This document shows, piece by piece, positions 6,004 to 12,793 of a stretch of DNA of 15,044 nt; position 1 is the first letter of the stretch, and every line of letters begins with the position of its first letter. The stretch covers positions 1-15,044 of the forward strand of contig NZ_CALIIB010000093.1 in assembly GCF_938020365.1 (NCBI RefSeq), given 5' to 3'. Both the position numbers and the translations under genes were made by a program. The notes under the pieces were generated by a model. That model saw only the letters and a program-made list of their open reading frames with translations, was not told where the DNA came from and did no database searches. The DNA is from an uncultured Streptococcus sp. (GTDB taxonomy: Bacteria > Bacillota > Bacilli > Lactobacillales > Streptococcaceae).

Positions 6004-7371
6004 ATGAAAGTTGTAAAATTTGGCGGAAGTTCACTCGCTTCTGCTTCACAATTAGAAAAAGTCTTACATATTGTAAAATCTGATGCCGAGCGTCGCTTCG
6101 TTGTCGTTTCTGCACCAGGAAAAAGAGATGACCAGGATACAAAGGTCACTGATGCTTTGATTAAGTATTATCGCCAGTACATTGCAGGAAATGATGTCTC
6201 CAAGGAGCAAAATTGGATTATTAAACGCTACTCCGATATGGTCTCTGAGCTAGGCCTGAAATCTGCAATTATTGAAAAAATCTCTAAGAGCATCATCTCC
6301 CTAGCTACTCTGCCAATTGAAAATAATGAATTTCTTTACGATACTTTCCTAGCAGCTGGTGAAAACAACAATGCTAAGCTCATAGCAGCTTACTTTAACC
6401 ACAATAGCATTCCGGCTCGCTACGTCCATCCTAGAGAAGCTGGACTAGTGGTTTCAAGCGAACCAGGAAATGCTCGAATCCTTCCTTCAAGCTATGATAA
6501 ATTAGAAGAACTAATCCATTCCGATGAAGTCCTTGTCATCCCTGGCTTCTTCGGTGTCACTCAAGATGGACAAATCTGTACTTTTTCTCGTGGTGGCTCA
6601 GATATTACAGGATCAATTATTGCAGCTGGTGTCAAAGCTGACGTCTATGAAAACTTCACTGATGTGGACGGCATCTTTGCTGCTCACCCTGGGATTATTC
6701 ACAAGCCACGCTCCATTGCTGAGCTTACTTATCGCGAAATGCGGGAATTAGCCTATGCAGGCTTTACGGTTCTTCACGATGAAGCCCTGCTTCCAGCCTA
6801 TCGCGGAAAAATTCCACTCGTTATCAAAAATACCAATAATCCAGAACACCCTGGTACGCGCATTGTCCATAAACATAGCGAAGATCATCCTCCTGTTGTA
6901 GGAATCGCTGGTGACTCTGGCTTCGTAAGCATTAACATGTCCAAGTATCTCATGAACCGAGAAGTTGGATTTGGCCGAAAGGCGCTTCAGATTTTGGAAG
7001 ATCTAAATATCGGTTGGGAGCATATGCCAACAGGAATTGATGATCTTTCCATCATTCTTCGTGAACGTGAATTAACTCCAATTAAAGAAGAAGAGATTCT
7101 ACGCCAGCTTGTACAAAAGGCAGAAGTAGACTACGCTGAGATTGAGCATGACCTCTCTATCATCATGATTGTCGGCGAAAAAATGAAAAGTCATATCGGG
7201 GTGACTGCTACTGCGACTAGAGCTCTTTCTGACAACAAAATCAATATCCAAATGATGTCACAAGGTTCCAGTGAAGTTTCTATCATGTTTGTTGTCAATA
7301 AGAACCAAGAAAAAGAAGCCATCCGTGCTTTGTATAAAGCATTCTTTGGCAGCTCAGAAAGCGATGAATAA
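6004..7371 (+). CDS. lysC: Aspartate kinase
   Basis: This phosphorylates aspartate, the first step to lysine, threonine, methionine and the diaminopimelate/lysine of the wall. The 455-residue protein starts MKVVKFGGSSLAS, with the amino-acid kinase KFGGSS motif, and has FSRGGSDITGS near residue 211 and DVDGIFAAHP near 240 for nucleotide and substrate binding. Two ACT regulatory domains fill the last 140 residues or so (GVTATATRALSDNKINIQMM is the second), implying feedback control. The frame is open back to 5932, but the start at 6004 is chosen because AGGAG lies five bases upstream and a strong promoter at 5947-5975 would lie inside the longer version. It is divergent from fabM and ends at a bidirectional terminator. 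The paralogue (LysC, ThrD/YclM type) cannot be fixed from sequence alone. Confidence 0.93.
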   Translation: MKVVKFGGSSLASASQLEKVLHIVKSDAERRFVVVSAPGKRDDQDTKVTDALIKYYRQYIAGNDVSKEQNWIIKRYSDMVSELGLKSAIIEKISKSIISLATLPIENNEFLYDTFLAAGENNNAKLIAAYFNHNSIPARYVHPREAGLVVSSEPGNARILPSSYDKLEELIHSDEVLVIPGFFGVTQDGQICTFSRGGSDITGSIIAAGVKADVYENFTDVDGIFAAHPGIIHKPRSIAELTYREMRELAYAGFTVLHDEALLPAYRGKIPLVIKNTNNPEHPGTRIVHKHSEDHPPVVGIAGDSGFVSINMSKYLMNREVGFGRKALQILEDLNIGWEHMPTGIDDLSIILRERELTPIKEEEILRQLVQKAEVDYAEIEHDLSIIMIVGEKMKSHIGVTATATRALSDNKINIQMMSQGSSEVSIMFVVNKNQEKEAIRALYKAFFGSSESDE

Positions 7372-7389
7372 ACCGAATAAGTAAACAAC

Positions 7390-7421
7390 AAAGACCTAGC
7401 TCTATATGGAGCCAGGTCTTT
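7390..7421. terminator. Bidirectional terminator between lysC and the EamA gene
   Basis: AAAGACCT and AGGTCTTT form the base of the stem, continued by GCTC/GAGC after one mismatch, with a six-base loop. It is flanked by A and T runs on both sides, and lies between two convergent genes. Confidence 0.85.
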
Positions 7422-7437
7422 CCTTATTCTTTCTTGC

Positions 7438-8349
7438 TTATAATAAACCTTTTTTCTTTTCCAAGATCAAGTCCTTGACAGATATCAACAGGACAGCTAG
7501 CAAAATCATGCCCATACCTACAAAATCAAGCAGATAAAAGCGTTCATTCATAATGACAAAGGCAAAAAAGACCGCTGAAATTGGCTCAATCGAGGCTAGG
7601 AGGCTAGATTTGACAGGGCCAACCAAGCTTGTTCCCTTCAAAAAGACGGTGTAAGCAAAGATTGTTCCGATGACAATGATGCCGACCAGGGCTAGAAGGA
7701 TATCCAAACGGAATAGCCACTGATGCTGGAAAATACCGCTGAAAGGAAGGAGCAAGATACCTGCAATGGTCATGCCAAGCCCGATAACCAGCATGCTTCC
7801 CCACTTTTTAATGAGCTCAATCGGCAAAAGAATATATAGCGCGTATGTAAAGGCTGAGAAAATCCCTAAACATAAGCCTTTTGGCGTCATCGAGAGCTGA
7901 TTGACCTGACCGTGGGTCGCAATCAGAAAGGTCCCACCTATGGCTAGAATCATTGAACAAATTTGAACCACAGTCGGTGCTACTCTGTCTTTGATACAAG
8001 TGTATGCCAAAACACCAACAGGACAGAGATACTGTAAAACCGTTGCCGTACCTGCATTTGTCTCATGGATGGCCGCTAAATATGCATATTGATTGATGAA
8101 TAAGCCTAGAACTGCAAAAATTAAAATGTGTAGCAGAGAGCTCTTATCTTTCCAAATCTCTTTAAAAGAGTCTTTATTTGTCGCATAAGCCAACATCATC
8201 AGGACCAAACCCGCTAGCAACAAGCGCACATTGGTCAAGCTCAGTGCCGAAAAACCATGCTCCATCAGATATTGACCACTTGTTCCCGATAAGCCCCAAG
8301 CAATCCCCGCAGCCAAGGTATAAAGGGTCCCCCTTAAAACTTTTGACAT
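7438..8349 (-). CDS. EamA/DMT-family membrane transporter
   Basis: This is a 303-residue integral membrane protein of the drug/metabolite transporter superfamily. Two tandem EamA repeats are visible, about 8-142 and 155-292, giving roughly ten transmembrane helices. Typical family segments are AAGIAWGLSGTSGQYL near the N-terminus, GTATVLQYLCPVGV at the end of helix 4, and SLLASIEPISAVFFAFVI in the second repeat. Substrate is unknown; family members move amino acids, nucleotides or other small solutes. The frame is open to 8394, but the start at 8349 is chosen because TATAAT lies at 8378-8383 and AGAGG precedes the ATG, so longer versions would start inside the promoter. It stands alone, convergent with lysC. 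Confidence 0.9.
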   Translation of the reverse strand: MSKVLRGTLYTLAAGIAWGLSGTSGQYLMEHGFSALSLTNVRLLLAGLVLMMLAYATNKDSFKEIWKDKSSLLHILIFAVLGLFINQYAYLAAIHETNAGTATVLQYLCPVGVLAYTCIKDRVAPTVVQICSMILAIGGTFLIATHGQVNQLSMTPKGLCLGIFSAFTYALYILLPIELIKKWGSMLVIGLGMTIAGILLLPFSGIFQHQWLFRLDILLALVGIIVIGTIFAYTVFLKGTSLVGPVKSSLLASIEPISAVFFAFVIMNERFYLLDFVGMGMILLAVLLISVKDLILEKKKGLL

Positions 8350-8377
8350 CCCCAACCTCTTTCTTTTAGCTTCGATC

Positions 8378-8386
8378 ATTATAACA
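8378..8386 (-). promoter_or_regulatory. Extended -10 promoter of the EamA gene
   Basis: TGTTATAAT on the minus strand is an extended -10. No good -35 is seen at the usual distance. Its position about 30 bases before 8349 decides the start codon of the gene. Confidence 0.6.
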
Positions 8387-8391
8387 TAAAC

Positions 8392-8581
8392 CATAAAGAA
8401 GAGTGTGGGACAGAAATCGGTAATTCATTAGAATTCGATTTCGTCGTCCCACCTCCGCACAGTTGAGTAGGGCTGTAAAAGCTGATGAAATCAGCGTAGT
8501 AGAGCCCACTCAACCACTGCGTCTTGCTCGACAATCCAAAGACAATTGAGAGGCTAGGACTTTTGTCCCAGCCTCTTTATG
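8392..8581. repeat. MITE-like intergenic repeat with terminal inverted repeats and nested hairpins
   Basis: The 190-base non-coding stretch has imperfect ends: CATAAAG...AG..TGGGACA on the left (8392-8412) and the inverted match on the right (8561-8581). Inside are three strong foldbacks: 8405-8452 (GTGGGAC...GTCCCAC with GAAATCG and AATTC arms), 8462-8514 (GTTGAGT/ACTCAAC and GGGCT/AGCCC around an inner GCTGAT-GAA-ATCAGC hairpin), and 8550-8575 (GAGGCT.GGAC/GTCC.AGCCTC). No protein is encoded. The sequence resembles repeats I recall from oral streptococcal genomes, which I cannot confirm here. It overlaps the edge of the EamA promoter region. Confidence 0.7.
8550..8575. terminator. Terminator-like hairpin at the right end of the repeat
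   Basis: GAGGCTAGGAC and GTCCCAGCCTC pair with a single A-C mismatch around a TTTT loop. On the plus strand TTT follows; on the minus strand the U-tract is poor. It could end transcription from the frameshifted gene, but it is also one arm of the repeat element. Confidence 0.5.
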
Positions 8582-8603
8582 ATTCGACACAGCTCAAAGA
8601 CGG

Positions 8604-8896
8604 CTAAGCTTCTATCTCAAGAAGTAAATAAGGCAAGCCTAAGATCAAGCCAACAACTCCTAGCATAGCTCGCATTCCAGAAGCTGTGACAAGTACCTTC
8701 TGCCATCTTTTACCTGAATCTTATGCGATTTCATAAAACTTTGTCCAACCTGTAGTTTAACACTGTCTCCCTCAAAAGTCAGCGTTTTACTTTCATCATT
8801 CGTAAGTTTATCCACAAGTTCGCCATTTAGATATACTGCAATATTTTGAGCTATTCCAACCATACCCGTAGAACGCGTAATTGTAAATTTTGACAT
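8604..8896 (-). pseudogene. Frameshifted paralogue of the small beta-domain/membrane protein
   Basis: The frame that begins at 8896 (MSKFTITRSTGMVGIAQ) gives 78 residues and stops at 8660. The first 65 residues resemble the N-terminal domain of the adjacent upstream gene: MSxFxxxRxTGxVGI, a central NG turn, a glycine-rich EG segment, and KxxxVKxG. After G65 the reading becomes non-homologous (RRYLSQLLECELC). Read one base back, the DNA from about 8703 continues as QKVLVTASGMRAMLGVVGLI and then LGLPYLLLEIEA, a hydrophobic helix matching the neighbour's layout, and stops at 8604-8606. Restoring one G in GATGGC at 8702-8707 would give a 97-residue protein. GGGAG precedes the ATG. Function is unknown. 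A sequencing error is possible. Confidence 0.75.
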
Positions 8897-8944
8897 CAAA
8901 AACTCCCTTATTTCAATCCAGCCTATCAACCAAAACTTCTAAGT

Positions 8945-9301
8945 TTATTCTTCAATCCTAGCTGAGTAAAAAGGCAGAAGAAACATTAAAGCCATAGCAA
9001 GAAGCAATAAAATTGCACGCACTAGGCCACCAAAGAACAGGCCGAGCAACAAAAGTCCTAGACAACTAGAAAAATTCGTAAAATTCGTTTCAACCAACAA
9101 GGTTTGCCCTGCTTTAACTGTCACTGGCTTGGTTCTCATAGGAGCAGCTCCTACACGAACAACAGCTTCTTCTCCCTCAATAGGAAAGACAGCCTCGTCA
9201 CCATTCTGGATTGTACCAACCTTTTGACCATTGATTAAAATTGGAAAATTCCCAATAATCCCTACAAAACCTGTTCCACGTTTTACTTTAATTTCTGACA
9301 T
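8945..9301 (-). CDS. Small protein: beta domain plus C-terminal membrane helices
   Basis: I do not recognise a named family for this 118-residue protein. Residues 1-72 look like a beta-rich domain (RGTGFVGI, ILINGQKVGTI, EEAVVRVG, PVTVKAGQTLLVE) resembling PEGA-type carbohydrate-associated domains, a weak comparison. Residues 78-112 are strongly hydrophobic (LGLLLLGLFF and AILLLLAMALMFLLPF), enough for a helical hairpin or two short membrane helices, ending in a charged SARIEE tail. There is no signal peptide, so the beta domain probably faces the cytoplasm. It has its own extended -10 promoter and AAGGAG. A frameshifted paralogue lies 48 bases downstream on the same strand, so the pair arose by tandem duplication. 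Confidence 0.8.
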   Translation of the reverse strand: MSEIKVKRGTGFVGIIGNFPILINGQKVGTIQNGDEAVFPIEGEEAVVRVGAAPMRTKPVTVKAGQTLLVETNFTNFSSCLGLLLLGLFFGGLVRAILLLLAMALMFLLPFYSARIEE

Positions 9302-9324
9302 AAGGACTCCTTTATTTTTTACCT

Positions 9325-9333
9325 ATTTTACCA
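9325..9333 (-). promoter_or_regulatory. Extended -10 promoter of the small membrane protein gene
   Basis: TGGTAAAAT on the minus strand, about 24 bases before the ATG, is an extended -10. The -35 is weak (TTTTAT at 17 bases). It lies just after the gat-operon hairpin. Confidence 0.5.
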
Positions 9334-9357
9334 TAAGTTCCATTCAAATAAAAGGTA

Positions 9358-9381
9358 AAAACCAGCCTCACGACTGGTTTT
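9358..9381 (-). terminator. Terminator of the gat operon
   Basis: AAAACCAG and CTGGTTTT pair around an eight-base loop just after the gatB stop. On the minus strand the stem runs into TTTTTACCTTTTAT, a moderate U-tract. The GC content of the stem is low, so termination may be partial. Confidence 0.7.
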
Positions 9382-9391
9382 CCACTTATTT

Positions 9392-10825
9392 CTAAAGTTT
9401 TTCCAACTCTTCATTGAGCAATTTTTGTGCTACTTGTGGGTTGGCTTGACCCTTGGTAGCCTTCATCAATTGACCGATCAAGGACTTGGCCGCATTCTTG
9501 TTGCCGCCCTTATAGTCATTGATGGCTTTTTCATTATCCGCAAAGACTTGCTGGATAATAGGAAGAAGTTGAGCAGGGTCTGAGATTTGAATCAGGCCTG
9601 CTTTTTGTACATATTCCTTTGCAGAACCGCCATTTTTGGCCAGATGGACAAAGACCTTCTTAGCAATCTTAGAAGAAATCGTGCCATCTGCAATCAGGGC
9701 AATCATCTCAGTCAGGTTCTCAGGTGTCAACTCAATCTCAGAGATGGTCTTGCTTTCGGCATTGAGGTATTGAGCTACTTCTCCTTGGAGCCAGTTAGAG
9801 ACAGATTTAGCATCGCCACCTGCCGCAACAGCTGCTTCAAAGAAATCTGACACAGCCTTCGTAGCTGTCAGCTGCTTGGCATCGTAGTCAGACAGACCGT
9901 AGTCGCCCACATACTTGGCACGGCGCTCTTTTGGAAAGGCTGGCAGGCTACTGCGCACTTGCTCAATCCAAGCATCTTCGATCTCAAAGATAGGCAGATC
10001 AGGCTCTGGGAAGTAACGATAGTCAGCCGAACCTTCCTTCACCCGCATGAGCAGAGTTTCGCCAGTCGCTTCATCATAACGACGGGTTTCCTGACGGATT
10101 TGACCGCCACTACGTAGGATTTCTGCTTGGCGTTTTTCCTCAAATGCCAGACCCTTACGGACAAAGTTGAAAGAGTTAAGGTTTTTCAGCTCAGTCTTGG
10201 TACCAAACTCTTTCTGGCCGTAAGGACGGATGGAAATATTGGCGTCGACCCGCATGGAACCCTCTTCCATCTTGACATCAGAAATGCCCGTGTACTGGAT
10301 GATTTCCTTGAGGGCAGTCAGATAGGCATAAGCTTCTTCTGGACTGCGCATATCTGCTTCCGATACAATCTCAATCAGCGGTACCCCTTGGCGGTTGAGG
10401 TCCACATAAGAGTAGCCATCGCTGCCATGGGTATTCTTTCCGGCATCTTCTTCCAAGTGGGCCCGCTCGATACGGATTTTCTTGGTCGTGCCATCTTCTA
10501 GCTCAATCTCAATCCAGCCATTGTAGCCAATCGGCTCATCAAACTGAGAAATTTGATAAGCTTTTGGATTGTCCGGATAGAAGTAATTCTTGCGATCAAA
10601 GTGCATCTTCTGGTGAATATCCATGTTCAAAGCTAGAGCAGCCTTGATACCATAATCAATGACCCCCTTATTCATAACAGGCAGAACACCTGGGAAGGAC
10701 CAATCAATGATATTGGTGTTGGCATTTGGATCTTCACCGAAGTGAGCTGGAGCCGGTGAGAAAATTTTTGAATTGGTCTTCAATTCAACATGGACTTCCA
10801 GTCCGATAACTGTTTCAAAGTTCAT
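9392..10825 (-). CDS. gatB: GatB, subunit of aspartyl/glutamyl-tRNA amidotransferase
   Basis: GatB is the kinase and tRNA-binding subunit of GatCAB, which activates the side chain of mis-acylated Glu-tRNA(Gln) or Asp-tRNA(Asn) with ATP and passes it ammonia from GatA. The 477-residue protein begins MNFETVIGLEVHVELKTNSKIFSPAP, the GatB signature, and has the DRKNYFYPDNPKAYQISQ and VDLNRQGVPLIEIVSE segments of the catalytic cradle. The C-terminal 150 residues form the helical and YqeY-like tail that contacts the tRNA elbow (GQLMKATKGQANPQ). The start overlaps the gatA stop by one base (TAATG). It is the last gene of its operon, before the hairpin at 9358-9381. Confidence 0.97.
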   Translation of the reverse strand: MNFETVIGLEVHVELKTNSKIFSPAPAHFGEDPNANTNIIDWSFPGVLPVMNKGVIDYGIKAALALNMDIHQKMHFDRKNYFYPDNPKAYQISQFDEPIGYNGWIEIELEDGTTKKIRIERAHLEEDAGKNTHGSDGYSYVDLNRQGVPLIEIVSEADMRSPEEAYAYLTALKEIIQYTGISDVKMEEGSMRVDANISIRPYGQKEFGTKTELKNLNSFNFVRKGLAFEEKRQAEILRSGGQIRQETRRYDEATGETLLMRVKEGSADYRYFPEPDLPIFEIEDAWIEQVRSSLPAFPKERRAKYVGDYGLSDYDAKQLTATKAVSDFFEAAVAAGGDAKSVSNWLQGEVAQYLNAESKTISEIELTPENLTEMIALIADGTISSKIAKKVFVHLAKNGGSAKEYVQKAGLIQISDPAQLLPIIQQVFADNEKAINDYKGGNKNAAKSLIGQLMKATKGQANPQVAQKLLNEELEKL

Positions 10826-12291
10826 TATTTTTCACCTCCAAAGATAACTGGCTGCTGTTTGTGGTAGTCAGTCGTCGCTTCAAATGCTGCGGCTGCCTGA
10901 TAGATGGTCGCTTCATCAAAGTGGTTACCGATCAGCTGCAGGCCAACAGGAAGACCATCTGCAAAGCCAGCTGGGATTGAAATGCCAGGCAGACCAGCCA
11001 GATTAACTGGAATGGTCAAAAGGTCAGCCAGATACATAGCCACCGGATCTTGGTTTTGACTGCCCAAGTCATACGCTACAGTTGGTGCAGTTGGACCTAA
11101 AATCAAATCATATTTTTCAAAAACATTAGCAAAATCCTGCATAATCAAGGTCCGAACCTGACCAGCTTTCTTAAAGTAGGCATCGTAGTAACCAGATGAC
11201 AGACTGAAAGTCCCCAGCATGATGCGGCGTTTCACTTCTTCACCAAAGCCTTCGCTGCGAGATTTGACATAGACATCTTCTAGATTTTCAATGCCTTCTG
11301 CGCGGTAGCCATAGCGAATACCATCAAAACGCTGCAGGTTGGAGCTAGCTTCAGAGGAAGCAATGATATAATAAACAGCTACACCATACTTGCTGTGGGG
11401 CAGGCTGACTTCTTCAACAATCGCACCTAGGCTTTCCAAGTGCTTGGCTGCTGCCAAAATCGTTTCCTTGACCTTGCTGTCAATTCCCTCACCCATGTAT
11501 TCCTTAGGTAGGGCAATCTTCATCCCCTTGATGTCTTGGCCAATCTTGCTAGTAAAGTCTGGCACTGCCTCTTGTGATGATGTAGAGTCCTTAGGATCAT
11601 TACCAGCAATAACATTTAGAAGCTGAGCATTTTCCTTAACTGTCTGAGAGAAAGGCCCAATCTGGTCTAAGGAAGAACCAAAAGCAATGAGACCAAAACG
11701 GGAAACTCTCCCGTAGGTTGGCTTGAGGCCGACTACACCGTTAAAGGAAGCCGGCTGGCGAATAGAACCACCCGTATCTGAACCCAGTGACAGACGAACC
11801 TGACCAGAGGCAACCGCTGTCGCTGATCCACCAGATGATCCACCAGGAACCTTGCTGCTGTCCCAAGCATTCTTAGTCGTCTTAAAATAAGAGTTTTCGC
11901 TGGATCCACCCATGGCAAACTCGTCCATGTTGGTCTTCCCAACGATAATCATATCCTTACCGTAAAGCTTCTCTACGCTGGTCGCATTGAAAATTGGCTT
12001 GTAGTTGTAGAGCATTTTAGATGCAGCTGTTGTCAAAATTCCCTTGGTTGAGATATTGTCCTTAACAGCCAGCGGAATTCCACTCATAAGATTATCAGCA
12101 TCAATGCCCTTGGCATCCAGAGCCGCTGCCTGAGCCAATGCTTCCTCTTCACTGATAGTGATGAAACTGTCCACGGCAGCTTCACGTTCTTTGATGTCTG
12201 CCAAAGTCGCCTGAGTTAACTCTACTGCAGAAATTTCTTTCTTGACCAGCAAATCATGCAGCTCTTCAATGGTCTTGTGATTAAAAGTCAT
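10825..12291 (-). CDS. gatA: GatA, amidase subunit of GatCAB
   Basis: GatA hydrolyses glutamine and channels the ammonia to GatB. The 488-residue protein belongs to the amidase-signature family with the Ser-cisSer-Lys triad: K77 (AVKDNIS), S152 (PGGSSGGSA) and S176 (SDTGGSIR), very near the numbering of the Staphylococcus enzyme. DEFAMGGSSEN (123-133) is also typical of GatA. It overlaps gatC and gatB each by one base through TAATG, so the three subunits are likely translated in coupled fashion at equal amounts. The nearby open frame 11733-11942 is only a shadow of this gene. Confidence 0.97.
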   Translation of the reverse strand: MTFNHKTIEELHDLLVKKEISAVELTQATLADIKEREAAVDSFITISEEEALAQAAALDAKGIDADNLMSGIPLAVKDNISTKGILTTAASKMLYNYKPIFNATSVEKLYGKDMIIVGKTNMDEFAMGGSSENSYFKTTKNAWDSSKVPGGSSGGSATAVASGQVRLSLGSDTGGSIRQPASFNGVVGLKPTYGRVSRFGLIAFGSSLDQIGPFSQTVKENAQLLNVIAGNDPKDSTSSQEAVPDFTSKIGQDIKGMKIALPKEYMGEGIDSKVKETILAAAKHLESLGAIVEEVSLPHSKYGVAVYYIIASSEASSNLQRFDGIRYGYRAEGIENLEDVYVKSRSEGFGEEVKRRIMLGTFSLSSGYYDAYFKKAGQVRTLIMQDFANVFEKYDLILGPTAPTVAYDLGSQNQDPVAMYLADLLTIPVNLAGLPGISIPAGFADGLPVGLQLIGNHFDEATIYQAAAAFEATTDYHKQQPVIFGGEK

Positions 12292-12593
12292 TAGGCATCT
12301 CCTCCGTCATCTAGGATGGCAGGCACTTTGATGTAGCCCCGCTCTTTTTCAGGTACATTTTGGAAAAGCTCTTCCCGGTTCCAGCCTGGCTGAGCCACAT
12401 CTTCTCGCATATAGTTGATGTTAGCTGCCACATTGGAAGTGAAAGGCACACCCTCCGTATCTACTTCATTGAGCAATTCGACCATGTCGACAATTTTAGA
12501 CAAGGTTGTCGCAAACTCAGCTGTCTCTTCTGGTGAGAAAGCCAGTTTTGACAGTTTTGCAACGTGACTTACTTCTTCTTGAGTAATCTTCAT
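12291..12593 (-). CDS. gatC: GatC, small subunit of GatCAB
   Basis: GatC wraps between GatA and GatB and stabilises the complex. The 100-residue protein has the family start MKITQEEVSHVAKLSKLAFS, with an amphipathic helix pair and the MVELLNEVDTEGVPF segment, and the usual length. AAAGGA precedes the ATG. It is first of gatC-gatA-gatB. The ATG overlaps the TGA of a short upstream reading frame by four bases, and a 200-base leader with a candidate promoter separates it from aspS. Confidence 0.96.
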   Translation of the reverse strand: MKITQEEVSHVAKLSKLAFSPEETAEFATTLSKIVDMVELLNEVDTEGVPFTSNVAANINYMREDVAQPGWNREELFQNVPEKERGYIKVPAILDDGGDA

Positions 12594-12793
12594 CTCTGAT
12601 TCCTTTCATAAGATAGGCGAGCCTGAATACCGACCGAAAACGATAAATCTAAGAAAAATCTTTGTTTTCGAGGTTGAGCTCGCATTGTTTTGCTAAGATA
12701 GGGACGCCAAGCTCTCGTAGCTGCGACCTCTTTCTTTGGCTTCTTCCTGATTTCTTCAGGAATTCGCATCATTTCATTTTACCATATTTCAGG
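12594..12793 (-). other. Leader between aspS and gatC, with candidate promoter and short ORF
   Basis: A promoter is likely at its upstream edge: TTGAAG (12800-12805, inside the aspS end), 18 bases, then TAAAAT (12776-12781) with an upstream TG. A 60-codon frame (12590-12772, MMRIPEEIRKKPKK..., Arg/Lys-rich) ends with TGA overlapping the gatC ATG. Its first ATG would sit at the transcription start, it has no ribosome site, and its codons are unlike its neighbours, so translation is doubtful. A hairpin (TTCCTGA/TCAGGAA, 12744-12762) lies near the start of the leader. No T-box sequence is present. Confidence 0.5.

Noticed and set aside
8697..8710. Programmed -1 frameshifting in the small membrane protein gene
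   Set aside because: No X XXY YYZ slippery heptamer lies at the shift point in the zero frame; a simple one-base deletion explains the data better.
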